A program made the position numbers and the translations under genes. A stretch of DNA of 64,000 nt. It comes from UBA12077 sp963665525. Its GTDB lineage: Bacteria > Bacteroidota > Bacteroidia > Bacteroidales > UBA12077. The stretch lies in NCBI GenBank assembly GCA_963665525.1, contig OY762280.1:3596001-3660000 (forward strand), read 5' to 3'. Under the pieces are notes generated by a model. It worked only from the letters and a program-made list of their open reading frames with translations. It was not told where the DNA came from and searched no databases. The stretch's first letter is position 1. Every line of letters starts with the position of its first letter. Shown piece by piece: positions 28,958 through 36,524 of this stretch.

Positions 28958-28989
28958 AAAAAAAGGTGACCCGAAGATCACCTTTTTCT
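28958..28989 (-). terminator. Terminator of the TPR gene, with a UUCG-type loop
   Basis: On the minus strand AAAGGTGA and TCACCTTT pair around a C-UUCG-G tetraloop extended by one U-G pair, followed by a T run. It lies just after the TPR gene stop and is A/T-flanked on both sides, so it may also stop plus-strand transcription. Confidence 0.85.
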
Positions 28990-29006
28990 TTTATCTTAAA
29001 TATCTT

Positions 29007-29984
29007 TTATTGACACTTAACAACATGTTCCATTTGATATTTTGCAGCTTCGGTATAATCACCTTTGTTTGCTTTTCCGTAAGCTTCACAAGCAGCAGCG
29101 TTATCTCCTTTTCCATAGTATGAATTACCCATTTCGAAATGAACTTTAGCATCTTTTGTATCCGTTTCACCAATGATTTCAAGAGCTTTGTTTCCTGCTT
29201 CGATTGCAGCATCCCATTTTGATTGCTTATTATAAATAACTGCTAATTGATAATAAATATCTTCGTCAGCATCTTTATAGTTCATTAAAGTATTGAAATA
29301 TTTTTCAGCATCAGTCCAGTTTTCACCTTTTACTGCATCAGCTCCAGCTACTAAATAAAAATTGCCAGCCAATTGTTTTGCAGTACCTTCCGATTTAGTA
29401 TCATTCTTTGCAGCAGCAGCACTAAGGGCTCCATCGATAGCTTCTTTAAAGTTAGCTTCATCATTTTGATCTTTGTATACCTGTGCTTTTCTTACATATG
29501 ACATAGGATATTTTGGATCCATTTCGATAGATTTATTTAATGCAACGATAGCATTATCATAATCTTTTGCACTGTATAAAGAAGCTCCTTTTGCATAATA
29601 TAATCTTGGAATTGTTCTTTCTGCTTTGCTTTTCATTTTAGCATCATTATACGTTTCTGAATATTCAGCTAAAGTTCCAAAAGCAGCAATACACTCATCG
29701 TATTTCTTCTCTTTATAAAGACCCATAGCATATTTATATTGCATATTTGGAATTTGCGATACAGCTGTAGCTCTGTTTTCATTTTCAGTCTCTCCTAATT
29801 CATCATAAATGCTAATACACTGTTTAAATGATTCTATAGCACCTAAATAATCTTTTGCTTGTGACTTAGCCACACCATCTTTTAATGCATCCACTGCTTC
29901 TGATGCCGTTTGTGCATTTACATTAACTGCAAAACCCAGTAATAATATCATTGCAGCTACTCTACTCATAATTTTGAATTTCAT
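29007..29984 (-). CDS. Exported tetratricopeptide repeat protein
   Basis: Read from the ATG at 29982-29984 (325 residues), which puts a clean signal peptide first (MKFKIMSRVAAMILLLGFAVNVNAQ); an in-frame ATG 36 bases upstream adds residues before it and is less likely. The mature protein is a series of TPR-like helical hairpins, with clear units at KDYLGAIESFKQCISIYDELG, AKGASLYSAKDYDNAIVALNKSI, ENWTDAEKYFNTLMNYKDADE and QSKWDAAIEAGNKALEIIG. TPR proteins of this type act as periplasmic protein-binding scaffolds; no partner can be named. It stands alone between two terminators. Product class is clear, function unknown. Confidence 0.88.
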   Translation of the reverse strand: MKFKIMSRVAAMILLLGFAVNVNAQTASEAVDALKDGVAKSQAKDYLGAIESFKQCISIYDELGETENENRATAVSQIPNMQYKYAMGLYKEKKYDECIAAFGTLAEYSETYNDAKMKSKAERTIPRLYYAKGASLYSAKDYDNAIVALNKSIEMDPKYPMSYVRKAQVYKDQNDEANFKEAIDGALSAAAAKNDTKSEGTAKQLAGNFYLVAGADAVKGENWTDAEKYFNTLMNYKDADEDIYYQLAVIYNKQSKWDAAIEAGNKALEIIGETDTKDAKVHFEMGNSYYGKGDNAAACEAYGKANKGDYTEAAKYQMEHVVKCQ

Positions 29985-30138
29985 GGTAATAATTTTTTTA
30001 GTTATAGGATTATGTTTCATTCTTTTCGGCTCTAAAAATATAAAAACGCTCTTAATAATAAAATTATTTTAAAATTAATTTGTTACATATATCAATTAAT
30101 AACAATATGTTACATCGTTTTTAGGTATAGAAAATGAT

Positions 30139-30777
30139 CTAGTGCTCATTTACCAAGGAGTAAGCTATCTGATTATCAGTAAAATCAATTTTCACTAAGC
30201 CCAATACAATCATGTTTATCAATACCTTTTCTGTTTTATATTTATTTAAGTTAGCTATATTTTTAAATTTTGAAAAAGTAATACTATTGTTATCCTGTAA
30301 ATAATTTAAAAGTATTTTCTCTGGTTCATCATACCTGATTAGTATTCCTTTTCCAAACTTTTTCTTATTCCATGCTTTTAAATATATATTATTTACGATG
30401 ATATTCTCATCGTTTACCCTAATATAAACTTTTTGTTTTCCATTCTTATCAGGCGCTGTAATCAACTTTTCAGTATTCATTTTATCGATTGAAATCTCTA
30501 AAACCGTTTTTCCTCCAATATTCCATGCTTTTGTTTCAAAATAAACAGTTGGTTTACAATAAAGATCAGAAGCTGCTTGAACCATATAAAATTCCTCATC
30601 GCCTTGCACTCCAGCAATAGATCCATTATCTCTAACTCCAATAAGAAGTTTGCCACCATCTGTATTTGCAAATGCTGCTAACGAGCGTGCAATCTTTTTT
30701 GAATCAGTAATCGAATGCTTAAAATCTAACTGCTGATGCTCTCCCTGCTCAATTAAATCAAATATATACTTACTCAT
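30139..30777 (-). CDS. AlbA_2 (Schlafen-like) domain protein
   Basis: 212 residues. The N-terminal two thirds match the AlbA_2 family (PF04326): LDFKHSITDSKKIARSLAAFANTDGGKLLIGVRDNGSIAGVQG, the classic ExxK..AFANTxGGxLxIGVxDxGxIxG pattern (here the acidic residue is Asp in LDFK). The C-terminal part (about 150-212) looks like a winged helix. The family includes transcription regulators and Schlafen-related nucleases; the fragment after AlbA_2 lacks the usual ATPase-like HATPase_c_4 domain, so this is a short form. It is monocistronic, lying between the TPR gene and the end of the F-ATPase operon. A regulatory or nucleic-acid-binding role is likely but unproven. Confidence 0.83.
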   Translation of the reverse strand: MSKYIFDLIEQGEHQQLDFKHSITDSKKIARSLAAFANTDGGKLLIGVRDNGSIAGVQGDEEFYMVQAASDLYCKPTVYFETKAWNIGGKTVLEISIDKMNTEKLITAPDKNGKQKVYIRVNDENIIVNNIYLKAWNKKKFGKGILIRYDEPEKILLNYLQDNNSITFSKFKNIANLNKYKTEKVLINMIVLGLVKIDFTDNQIAYSLVNEH

Positions 30778-30823
30778 AAGCCCTGTTTAATTCGGTTACG
30801 AAGATAAAAAAGTATATAAAACA

Positions 30824-30855
30824 AAACCTAACAGAATTTGAATTCTATTAGGTTT
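30824..30855 (-). terminator. Terminator of the F-ATPase operon
   Basis: On the minus strand AAACCTAATAGAATT pairs with AATTCTGTTAGGTTT (one mismatch, two-base loop) and is followed by a T-rich tail, 22 bases after the atpG stop. Confidence 0.85.
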
Positions 30856-30876
30856 AGCTTATATCATATTATTTCA

Positions 30877-31755
30877 TTACTTATTCAATGCCTCAGCACC
30901 ACTAACAATCTCTAAAATTTCATTGGTAATTGCAGCCTGGCGAGCTTTGTTATAGTTCAGTTGCAGCTCACGTATTAAATCGGCAGCGTTATCAGTTGCT
31001 TTATGCATAGCTGTCATACGAGCACCATGCTCAGCAGCTACAGACTCAAGAATAGCTTCATAAAATTGTATCTTTAGTGATCTTGGAATCAGTTCTTTTA
31101 CAATGTATTCTTTCGTTGGTTCAAAGATAAAATCTGCATTTTCATTCATTTCAATATCATGAGGTAATTCAATAGGTAAATATTGTTCTGTCGATAAAAT
31201 TTGAACAGCAGCATTTTTAAAACGATTATAGACTAAAACCACCTTATCATAATCTCCTACAATATAGCTCTCCATAATATCTTCAATCATAGGAGCAGCA
31301 TTTGAAAAACTCAGGTTCTCAAGAATCTCATTATTTACAAATAAATTTTTATAGCCTTTTGATTTATAAAATTCACTGCCTTTTTTCCCAATTGAAAATA
31401 AGGAAACATTTCCTTCTTTATGTTCTCCGGCGTATTTCTCTTCAATTAAACTTATAACTTGCTTCGTAACATTGGCATTAAAAGCACCACAAAGACCTTT
31501 ATTTGAAGTTATTGAAACAATCAGGATTTTTTCTGGAATCTCTTTTCGTGAATAGATATTTTCTTCTTCACCTTCGATACTTTTATTAATATTAAACAGA
31601 ATTTGATGCAATTTCCCGGCATAAGGTCTAAGATTTATCACCGCATCCTGAGCTTTTTTTAGCTTCGCTGCAGAAACCATCTTCATTGCACTCGTAATCT
31701 GTTTTGTTGATTTTACAGATGTTATTCGAGTACGTATTTCCTTTAAATTAGCCAT
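30877..31755 (-). CDS. atpG: F-type ATP synthase gamma subunit
   Basis: 292 residues. The N-terminal helix (LKEIRTRITSVKSTKQITSAMKMVSA) and the C-terminal helix (ARMTAMHKATDNAADLIRELQLNYNKARQAAITNEILEIVSGA) form the antiparallel coiled-coil rotor shaft, with the Rossmann-like middle starting IPEKILIVSITSNKGLCGAFN. Gamma is the central rotor that transmits torque between the c-ring and F1. It is the last gene of the F operon, three bases after atpA, and is followed by a terminator. In this organism atpD and atpC do not follow, so the beta and epsilon subunits must be encoded elsewhere. Length is normal for the family. Confidence 0.97.
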   Translation of the reverse strand: MANLKEIRTRITSVKSTKQITSAMKMVSAAKLKKAQDAVINLRPYAGKLHQILFNINKSIEGEEENIYSRKEIPEKILIVSITSNKGLCGAFNANVTKQVISLIEEKYAGEHKEGNVSLFSIGKKGSEFYKSKGYKNLFVNNEILENLSFSNAAPMIEDIMESYIVGDYDKVVLVYNRFKNAAVQILSTEQYLPIELPHDIEMNENADFIFEPTKEYIVKELIPRSLKIQFYEAILESVAAEHGARMTAMHKATDNAADLIRELQLNYNKARQAAITNEILEIVSGAEALNK

Positions 31756-31758
31756 GTA

Positions 31759-33342
31759 TTACTCAGCTTTATATTTTAATGCTACCTCTTCGGCTACTTT
31801 TTTAATCGTTTTTTCAATATCCTCTGTAATCTTACCAGATTTTAAAATATCCATCGCATTTTTATGTTGCATTTCCATCATGTCTAAAAAGTCGCTCTCA
31901 AATTCTTTCACCTTTTCAACCGGTATATCACTTAATAAACCATGTGTTCCACAATAAATAATTGCAATCTGTTTTTCTACAGCTACTGGTGAATATTGTC
32001 CTTGTTTTAGTATTTCTACATTCTTTGCTCCTTTATCAAGTACAGCTAAGGTAGCTGCATCCAGATCGGATCCAAATTTTGCGAAAGCCTCCAACTCACG
32101 ATACTGTGCTTGATCTAATTTTAATGTACCAGCCACTTTTTTCATGGATTTTATTTGCGCATTACCACCAACCCTTGATACTGATATACCAACATTAATA
32201 GCAGGCTTAACACCAGAATTAAATAAATCAGATTCTAAAAATATTTGTCCATCTGTTATAGAAATAACATTGGTTGGTATATAGGCAGAAACATCACCCG
32301 CCTGTGTTTCAATAATAGGAAGTGCTGTAAGCGAACCTCCTCCTTTAACTTTACCCTTTAAAGCTTCAGGAAGATCATTCATTTGTGCTGCAATCTCATC
32401 TGATTGAATAATTTTAGCTGCTCGCTCTAAAAGTCTAGAGTGTAAATAAAATACATCTCCAGGATAAGCCTCACGTCCCGGTGGGCGACGTAATAATAAA
32501 GAAACCTCACGATAAGCAACGGCTTGTTTCGAAAGATCATCGTAAATAATTAATGCTGCACGTCCAGTATCTCTAAAATACTCTCCAATACATGCACCTG
32601 CAAATGGTGCGAAAAACTGCAATGCAGCCGGATCAGAAGCTGTAGCACAAACAATAGTAGTATATTCCATTGCACCATGCTTTTCTAATGTGTCAGCAAT
32701 ATTAGCAACTGTTGATCCCTTTTGACCAATTGCCACGTAGATGCAATATACTGGTTCACCTCTATCGTAAAATTCCCTTTGATTAATGATGGTATCAATT
32801 GCAATGGCTGTTTTTCCTGTTTGTCTGTCTCCAATAATTAATTCACGCTGACCTCTTCCTATAGGAATCATTGCATCAATTGGTTTAATCCCTGTTTGTA
32901 TTGGTTCATTTACTGGCTGACGATAAATTACACCCGGAGCCTTTCTTTCTATTGGCATCTCAATAAGCTCTCCACTTAATGGTCCTTTGCCATCAATTGG
33001 TTTACCAATGGTATTGATAACCCTTCCTAAAACACCTTCACCAACATTGATTGAGGCAATCTTTTTTGTTCTTTTTACCTTATCTCCTTCTTTAATTTCT
33101 TCTGAGGAACCTAGCAATACAGCTCCAACGTTATCCTCTTCCAGATTTAATACAATCCCTTTTTGACCATTTTCAAACTCAATCAACTCATTGGATTGTA
33201 CATTGCTCAAACCATAGATTCTTGCAATTCCATCTCCAACTTGTAATACACTACCTACCTCTTCGAGTTCAGAATTTGTAGTAAAGCCTTCCAATTCCTT
33301 TTTTAATATTTCAGAGACTTCTCCAGGTTTAATTCCAGCCAT
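31759..33342 (-). CDS. atpA: F-type ATP synthase alpha subunit
   Basis: 527 residues. Landmarks of F1 alpha: N-terminal barrel with VLQVGDGIARIYGL, the non-catalytic P-loop GDRQTGKT (171-178), LIIYDDLSKQAVAYREVSLLLRRPPGREAYPGD split across the nucleotide-binding core (start of the region at about 270), and VGGNAQIKSMKKVAGTLKLDQAQYREL with the arginine-finger region SVSRVGG before it. The protein alternates with beta in the F1 hexamer. It lies between atpH (18 bases upstream) and atpG (3 bases downstream). Since beta is absent from this locus, assembly depends on a second locus, as in several other Bacteroidota. Confidence 0.98.
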   Translation of the reverse strand: MAGIKPGEVSEILKKELEGFTTNSELEEVGSVLQVGDGIARIYGLSNVQSNELIEFENGQKGIVLNLEEDNVGAVLLGSSEEIKEGDKVKRTKKIASINVGEGVLGRVINTIGKPIDGKGPLSGELIEMPIERKAPGVIYRQPVNEPIQTGIKPIDAMIPIGRGQRELIIGDRQTGKTAIAIDTIINQREFYDRGEPVYCIYVAIGQKGSTVANIADTLEKHGAMEYTTIVCATASDPAALQFFAPFAGACIGEYFRDTGRAALIIYDDLSKQAVAYREVSLLLRRPPGREAYPGDVFYLHSRLLERAAKIIQSDEIAAQMNDLPEALKGKVKGGGSLTALPIIETQAGDVSAYIPTNVISITDGQIFLESDLFNSGVKPAINVGISVSRVGGNAQIKSMKKVAGTLKLDQAQYRELEAFAKFGSDLDAATLAVLDKGAKNVEILKQGQYSPVAVEKQIAIIYCGTHGLLSDIPVEKVKEFESDFLDMMEMQHKNAMDILKSGKITEDIEKTIKKVAEEVALKYKAE

Positions 33343-33360
33343 AGTATATAATTTAATGTT

Positions 33361-33924
33361 TTATTTTTTTCGTTTATTGTTAAAATCAATATTCATAAAT
33401 TGATTTCTTAAATCTTGAATCTGACCTGCAACACTTAAATCTAATTGTTTATCATCCACTTGTATAATTACTCCTCCAATTACAGATTCATCAACTTTTG
33501 TTTTAAGTTCAACCGAAGCATTAAATGCATTCTCAATTGATTTCTGAATGTTTGTTTTATGAGTTCTTGTTAATTCAAATGCAGTTGTTAAAACAGCTGT
33601 TTTAATGCCTTTGCTTTTCTTATATAAATCGATGAAATTTTTACAAATGTTTTTAAGGTGATTTTCGCGCTTATTTTTAATGATCAATTTAATAAACGAT
33701 AATGTGTGTTCATTTACTTTATCTCCTAATAATTCGCTTAAAACCTTGGTTTTTTTCGATTCTTTTACAACAGGATGTTCAAGCACAATATTAATTTCAT
33801 CGTTCTCTTTAAGTAATTGAAGAACTAACTCAATATCTTTTCTTATATTATCAGTAATACCTTTCTCTTCGGCTAAAAGAAAAAGTGATTTTGCGTAACG
33901 GCTATTTATCTGACTATGATACAT
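33361..33924 (-). CDS. atpH: F-type ATP synthase delta subunit
   Basis: 187 residues. The helical N-terminal domain begins SQINSRYAKSLFLLAEEKG, the family's standard opening, and the C-terminal segment VDESVIGGVIIQVDDKQLDLSVAGQIQDLRNQF is the delta/OSCP signature. It joins the peripheral stalk to the top of F1. It is placed between atpF (12 bases upstream) and atpA, the canonical order. Length is typical. Confidence 0.96.
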   Translation of the reverse strand: MYHSQINSRYAKSLFLLAEEKGITDNIRKDIELVLQLLKENDEINIVLEHPVVKESKKTKVLSELLGDKVNEHTLSFIKLIIKNKRENHLKNICKNFIDLYKKSKGIKTAVLTTAFELTRTHKTNIQKSIENAFNASVELKTKVDESVIGGVIIQVDDKQLDLSVAGQIQDLRNQFMNIDFNNKRKK

Positions 33925-33936
33925 TAATTTTTCCCT

Positions 33937-34431
33937 TTAATTTAAATCAATGTCATTTACCAAATCGTCGATGAGTTTTTTCTGCTTACTCTCATCTCCA
34001 AGATTTTGCTTCATAATTTTTTCGGCAATATCGACCGATAATCCAGCAATTTGATTTTTAATTTCATTAATTACCTTATTTTTCTCATTTTCTACACTTT
34101 GCTTAGCCTCTTCGATGATCTTTTTGGCTTCTTGTTTAGCAGTTTGTCTGGCCTCTTCAATAATATTATTTTTTATTTCCTTAGCTTCTTTGAGCATACT
34201 CTCTCTTTCAATTTTGGCTAATTGTGTAATTTTTTCATTACCAAACTCAATTTTAGCCATTTCTTCCTTTGCTCTCTGAGCTGCTTCAAGGCTTTTACCG
34301 ATTGATCTTTCACGCTGCTTTAAAGCTGCTAATATTGGTCTCCACGCAAACTTAGCAAGCACATAAAGTACAACACTAAAAGATAATAGCATCCAAATTA
34401 AAAGTCCCAGATCTGGTTTTATCAGTTCCAT
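33937..34431 (-). CDS. atpF: F-type ATP synthase b subunit
   Basis: 164 residues: a single N-terminal transmembrane helix (about 8-28, LLIWMLLSFSVVLYVLAKFAW) followed by WRPILAALKQRERSIGKSLEAA and a long charged coiled coil to the C-terminus. This is the peripheral stalk dimer subunit. Only one b-type gene is present, so a b2 homodimer is expected rather than b/b' as in photosynthetic bacteria. It lies 65 bases after atpE and 12 before atpH. Confidence 0.96.
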   Translation of the reverse strand: MELIKPDLGLLIWMLLSFSVVLYVLAKFAWRPILAALKQRERSIGKSLEAAQRAKEEMAKIEFGNEKITQLAKIERESMLKEAKEIKNNIIEEARQTAKQEAKKIIEEAKQSVENEKNKVINEIKNQIAGLSVDIAEKIMKQNLGDESKQKKLIDDLVNDIDLN

Positions 34432-34496
34432 AATTAGAATTTTTAAATTTAAAAAGCTTTACAGGCAGCCAACCGCTGCTCTGTAAAGCAAAATCC

Positions 34497-34754
34497 TTAA
34501 ACAAATAAAATAAGGAAACAAACAACAATAGCAAAGAATGCAACCCCTTCAATAAGTGCAGCAGCAACGATCATATTAGATCTAATATCTCCAGCTGCTT
34601 CAGGTTGACGAGCGATAGACTCCATTGCACTACTACCGATTTTCCCAATACCTAATCCTGCAGCAATAGCAGCAATAGCAGCACCAAAACCAGCAGCAGC
34701 TTTAGCTATAGCGGCTCCTTCAATTGCTAATAAAATTGTACCTAGTGTTAACAT
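34497..34754 (-). CDS. atpE: F-type ATP synthase c subunit (proton-type binding site predicted)
   Basis: 85 residues, two transmembrane helices joined by the polar loop ESIARQPEA. The ion-binding carboxylate is Glu69 in AALIEGVAFF. The residue after it is Gly70, and the helix-1 position equivalent to the sodium ligand Gln32 of Ilyobacter tartaricus is Ile36 (GLGIGKIGSSAME). Sodium-type c subunits need that Gln and a Ser/Thr after the Glu, so this ring is predicted to carry protons. It contrasts with the V-type K subunit in the same locus. Position between atpB (27 bases upstream) and atpF is canonical. Confidence 0.96.
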   Translation of the reverse strand: MLTLGTILLAIEGAAIAKAAAGFGAAIAAIAAGLGIGKIGSSAMESIARQPEAAGDIRSNMIVAAALIEGVAFFAIVVCFLILFV

Positions 34755-34781
34755 AATGTAAACTTTTAAGTGAATAAAACA

Positions 34782-35894
34782 TTAATGTCCTTCATCAGAA
34801 GCCATTCCAAAATAAATGGCCGACAATATGGTAAATACATATGCCTGAATAAAAGCTACTAATAGCTCTAAAAATGACATAAAAATAGTAAACGCTATTG
34901 AAACTGGTGAAACTGCATATCCTAAGGCAGGTCCCATGTTTCCAAAAATAAAAATTAAACTAAAAAAGCCTAAAACAATAATATGACCAGCGGAAATATT
35001 TGCAAATAATCGGATCATTAATACAAAAGGCTTAATAATAACACCTATTAATTCTATAAATGGAATTAATGGCAGTGGTAATTTCAACCACCAAGGTACT
35101 CCAGGTGGATTAAAAATATGTTTCCAATAATTTTTATTCCCTGTTATTGTTGTTGTAATAAACGTAGAAAGTGCCAATGCCATTGTTACCGTAATGTTTC
35201 CAGTTACATTAGCTCCTCCTGGAAAAATAGGAACCAGTCCTAATAAGTTATTTAATAAAATAAAGAAAAATATACTTAGTAAATAGGGTGTGTATTTTTC
35301 ATATTTATGTTCACCAATGCTGTTCTTTGCAATATCATCTCTAACAAAAAGAATAAGAGGCTCAAGTAAAGACTGGATCCCTTTGGGTGGTAATCCTTCT
35401 CTTCTTGCATAAGTTTTGGCAACAGAAATAAAAAGGAATATCATAAATACTCCGCTCAATAATATAGCAGCTACATTTTTGGTTACAGAAATATCTAATG
35501 GTCTTTCAATAAATTCACCATGGTTATTTACTTCAATAACTTTACCTTCATAATCACCTTCATCAGCAATTTTAAAATTTCTATAAGTATGTCCATGTTC
35601 TAAGTTAAACGACCAAAAAGAAACTAATCCCTGATTATTACTATATAAAATCACTGGAAGAGGAATAGATACATGATGTCCTTTATAAGAAAATATGTGC
35701 CAGTTATAATTATCGCGGATATGTTCAAAAATAAATGTTCCCGGATTAAATTTTTTTTCTTCTGAATGACCATTATCATGCTCTTCTGTATGCTGCTGAT
35801 TTTCTATTTCAATATTATCATTTGCAATAATTTGATTGCTATATCCCAAGCATAATAATAAAACGATTGAAATATTTAAAAAGAATTTGTGCAT
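34782..35894 (-). CDS. atpB: F-type ATP synthase a subunit
   Basis: Read from the ATG at 35892-35894 (370 residues, MHKFFLNISIVLLLCLGYSN); an upstream in-frame start at 35918 adds eight residues. Bacteroidota a subunits carry a signal-like N-terminal helix and a periplasmic His/Glu-rich stretch (about 25-55, NQQHTEEHDNGHSEEKK) before the conserved membrane core; both are present here. The essential stator arginine is Arg295 in LMIRLFANISAGH, next to the c-ring carboxylate. The core helices occupy about 130-365. It starts the F0/F1 part of the operon and has its own promoter box, because the V/A-ATPase operon lies between it and the atpZ/atpI-like genes. Confidence 0.95.
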   Translation of the reverse strand: MHKFFLNISIVLLLCLGYSNQIIANDNIEIENQQHTEEHDNGHSEEKKFNPGTFIFEHIRDNYNWHIFSYKGHHVSIPLPVILYSNNQGLVSFWSFNLEHGHTYRNFKIADEGDYEGKVIEVNNHGEFIERPLDISVTKNVAAILLSGVFMIFLFISVAKTYARREGLPPKGIQSLLEPLILFVRDDIAKNSIGEHKYEKYTPYLLSIFFFILLNNLLGLVPIFPGGANVTGNITVTMALALSTFITTTITGNKNYWKHIFNPPGVPWWLKLPLPLIPFIELIGVIIKPFVLMIRLFANISAGHIIVLGFFSLIFIFGNMGPALGYAVSPVSIAFTIFMSFLELLVAFIQAYVFTILSAIYFGMASDEGH

Positions 35895-35915
35895 ACTAAA
35901 ATCTTTGAATACATA

Positions 35916-35923
35916 CAAATTTA
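35916..35923 (-). promoter_or_regulatory. -7 box (TAAATTTG) of the atpB-E-F-H-A-G operon
   Basis: On the minus strand TAAATTTG matches TAnnTTTG exactly, 21 bases before the atpB start used here. No TTG is placed at the ideal -33 distance; a TTG sits 12 bases upstream instead. It lies between the V-operon terminator and atpB. Confidence 0.55.
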
Positions 35924-35956
35924 ATGAATAATTGACAAAATTGCTTGTCTATTAAA

Positions 35957-35991
35957 TAAAAAAAGACAGTGCAATCTGATTTGCACTGTCC
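35957..35991 (-). terminator. Terminator of the V/A-ATPase operon
   Basis: On the minus strand GACAGTGCAA pairs perfectly with TTGCACTGTC around a six-base loop and is followed by a run of seven T. It lies 33 bases after the vatK stop and separates the V/A operon from atpB. Confidence 0.9.
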
Positions 35992-36024
35992 TTATTACGT
36001 AATATAAATTTTATTGTTTCTTAA

Positions 36025-36489
36025 TTATGCTGTTAATCCATTAGCCATTAAGAAAGTAGCAGCAAAAGCAATAATAGCATATAATTCAGGGAATACAGCT
36101 AAGATAAGTGTATTACCAAACACATCGTTACCACCACCAATAGCAGCAATTCCATTTGATGTAACAGAACCTTGTTTAATTGCTGACATTAAAGCAACAA
36201 AACCTAAGAATAATCCCATAGATAAAATGGCAATACCATTAAACATTGACATTTCAGGGTGTACTAAACCAAAAAGTTGATCGATAACAAAGTATCCACC
36301 AAATCCGTAAAGACCCTGTGTTCCTGGCAATGCAGCTAAAAGCATGTAGTTACCAAATTTTTCTGAATCTTTCTTTAAAGCACCGATAGAAGCGTTACCA
36401 CCCATTGATACTCCGATTGCACTACCTATTCCTGAAAGTGCGATCATAAATGCTAAACCTGCGTAAGCTAAATAAATTGCTGTGTTCAT
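36025..36489 (-). CDS. vatK: V/A-type ATPase K (proteolipid ring) subunit with sodium-site residues
   Basis: 154 residues forming two duplicated helical hairpins. The residues that bind sodium in Enterococcus hirae NtpK (Leu61, Thr64, Gln65, Tyr68, Gln110, Glu139) all have counterparts here: Leu54, Thr57, Gln58 and Tyr61 in LPGTQGLYGF, Gln106 in SAIKQGSV, and Glu135 in FPELYA. A single carboxylate per four helices (Glu135) is typical of V-type rings. Sodium coupling is therefore predicted, though not proven. The gene is the last of the V/A operon, 35 bases after vatI, with a strong terminator beyond it. Confidence 0.95.
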   Translation of the reverse strand: MNTAIYLAYAGLAFMIALSGIGSAIGVSMGGNASIGALKKDSEKFGNYMLLAALPGTQGLYGFGGYFVIDQLFGLVHPEMSMFNGIAILSMGLFLGFVALMSAIKQGSVTSNGIAAIGGGNDVFGNTLILAVFPELYAIIAFAATFLMANGLTA

Positions 36490-36524
36490 AATAATTGTCT
36501 CCTATTAATTATTTTTATTCTTTT

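Noticed and set aside
28932..29123. 63-residue plus-strand ORF beside the receptor array terminator.
   Set aside because: It overlaps the TPR gene on the opposite strand and its terminator hairpin, and has no recognisable feature; treated as a shadow.
30877..35894. Missing atpD/atpC as evidence of a defective F-ATPase.
   Set aside because: Several Bacteroidota encode beta and epsilon at a separate locus, so absence from this window does not imply loss.
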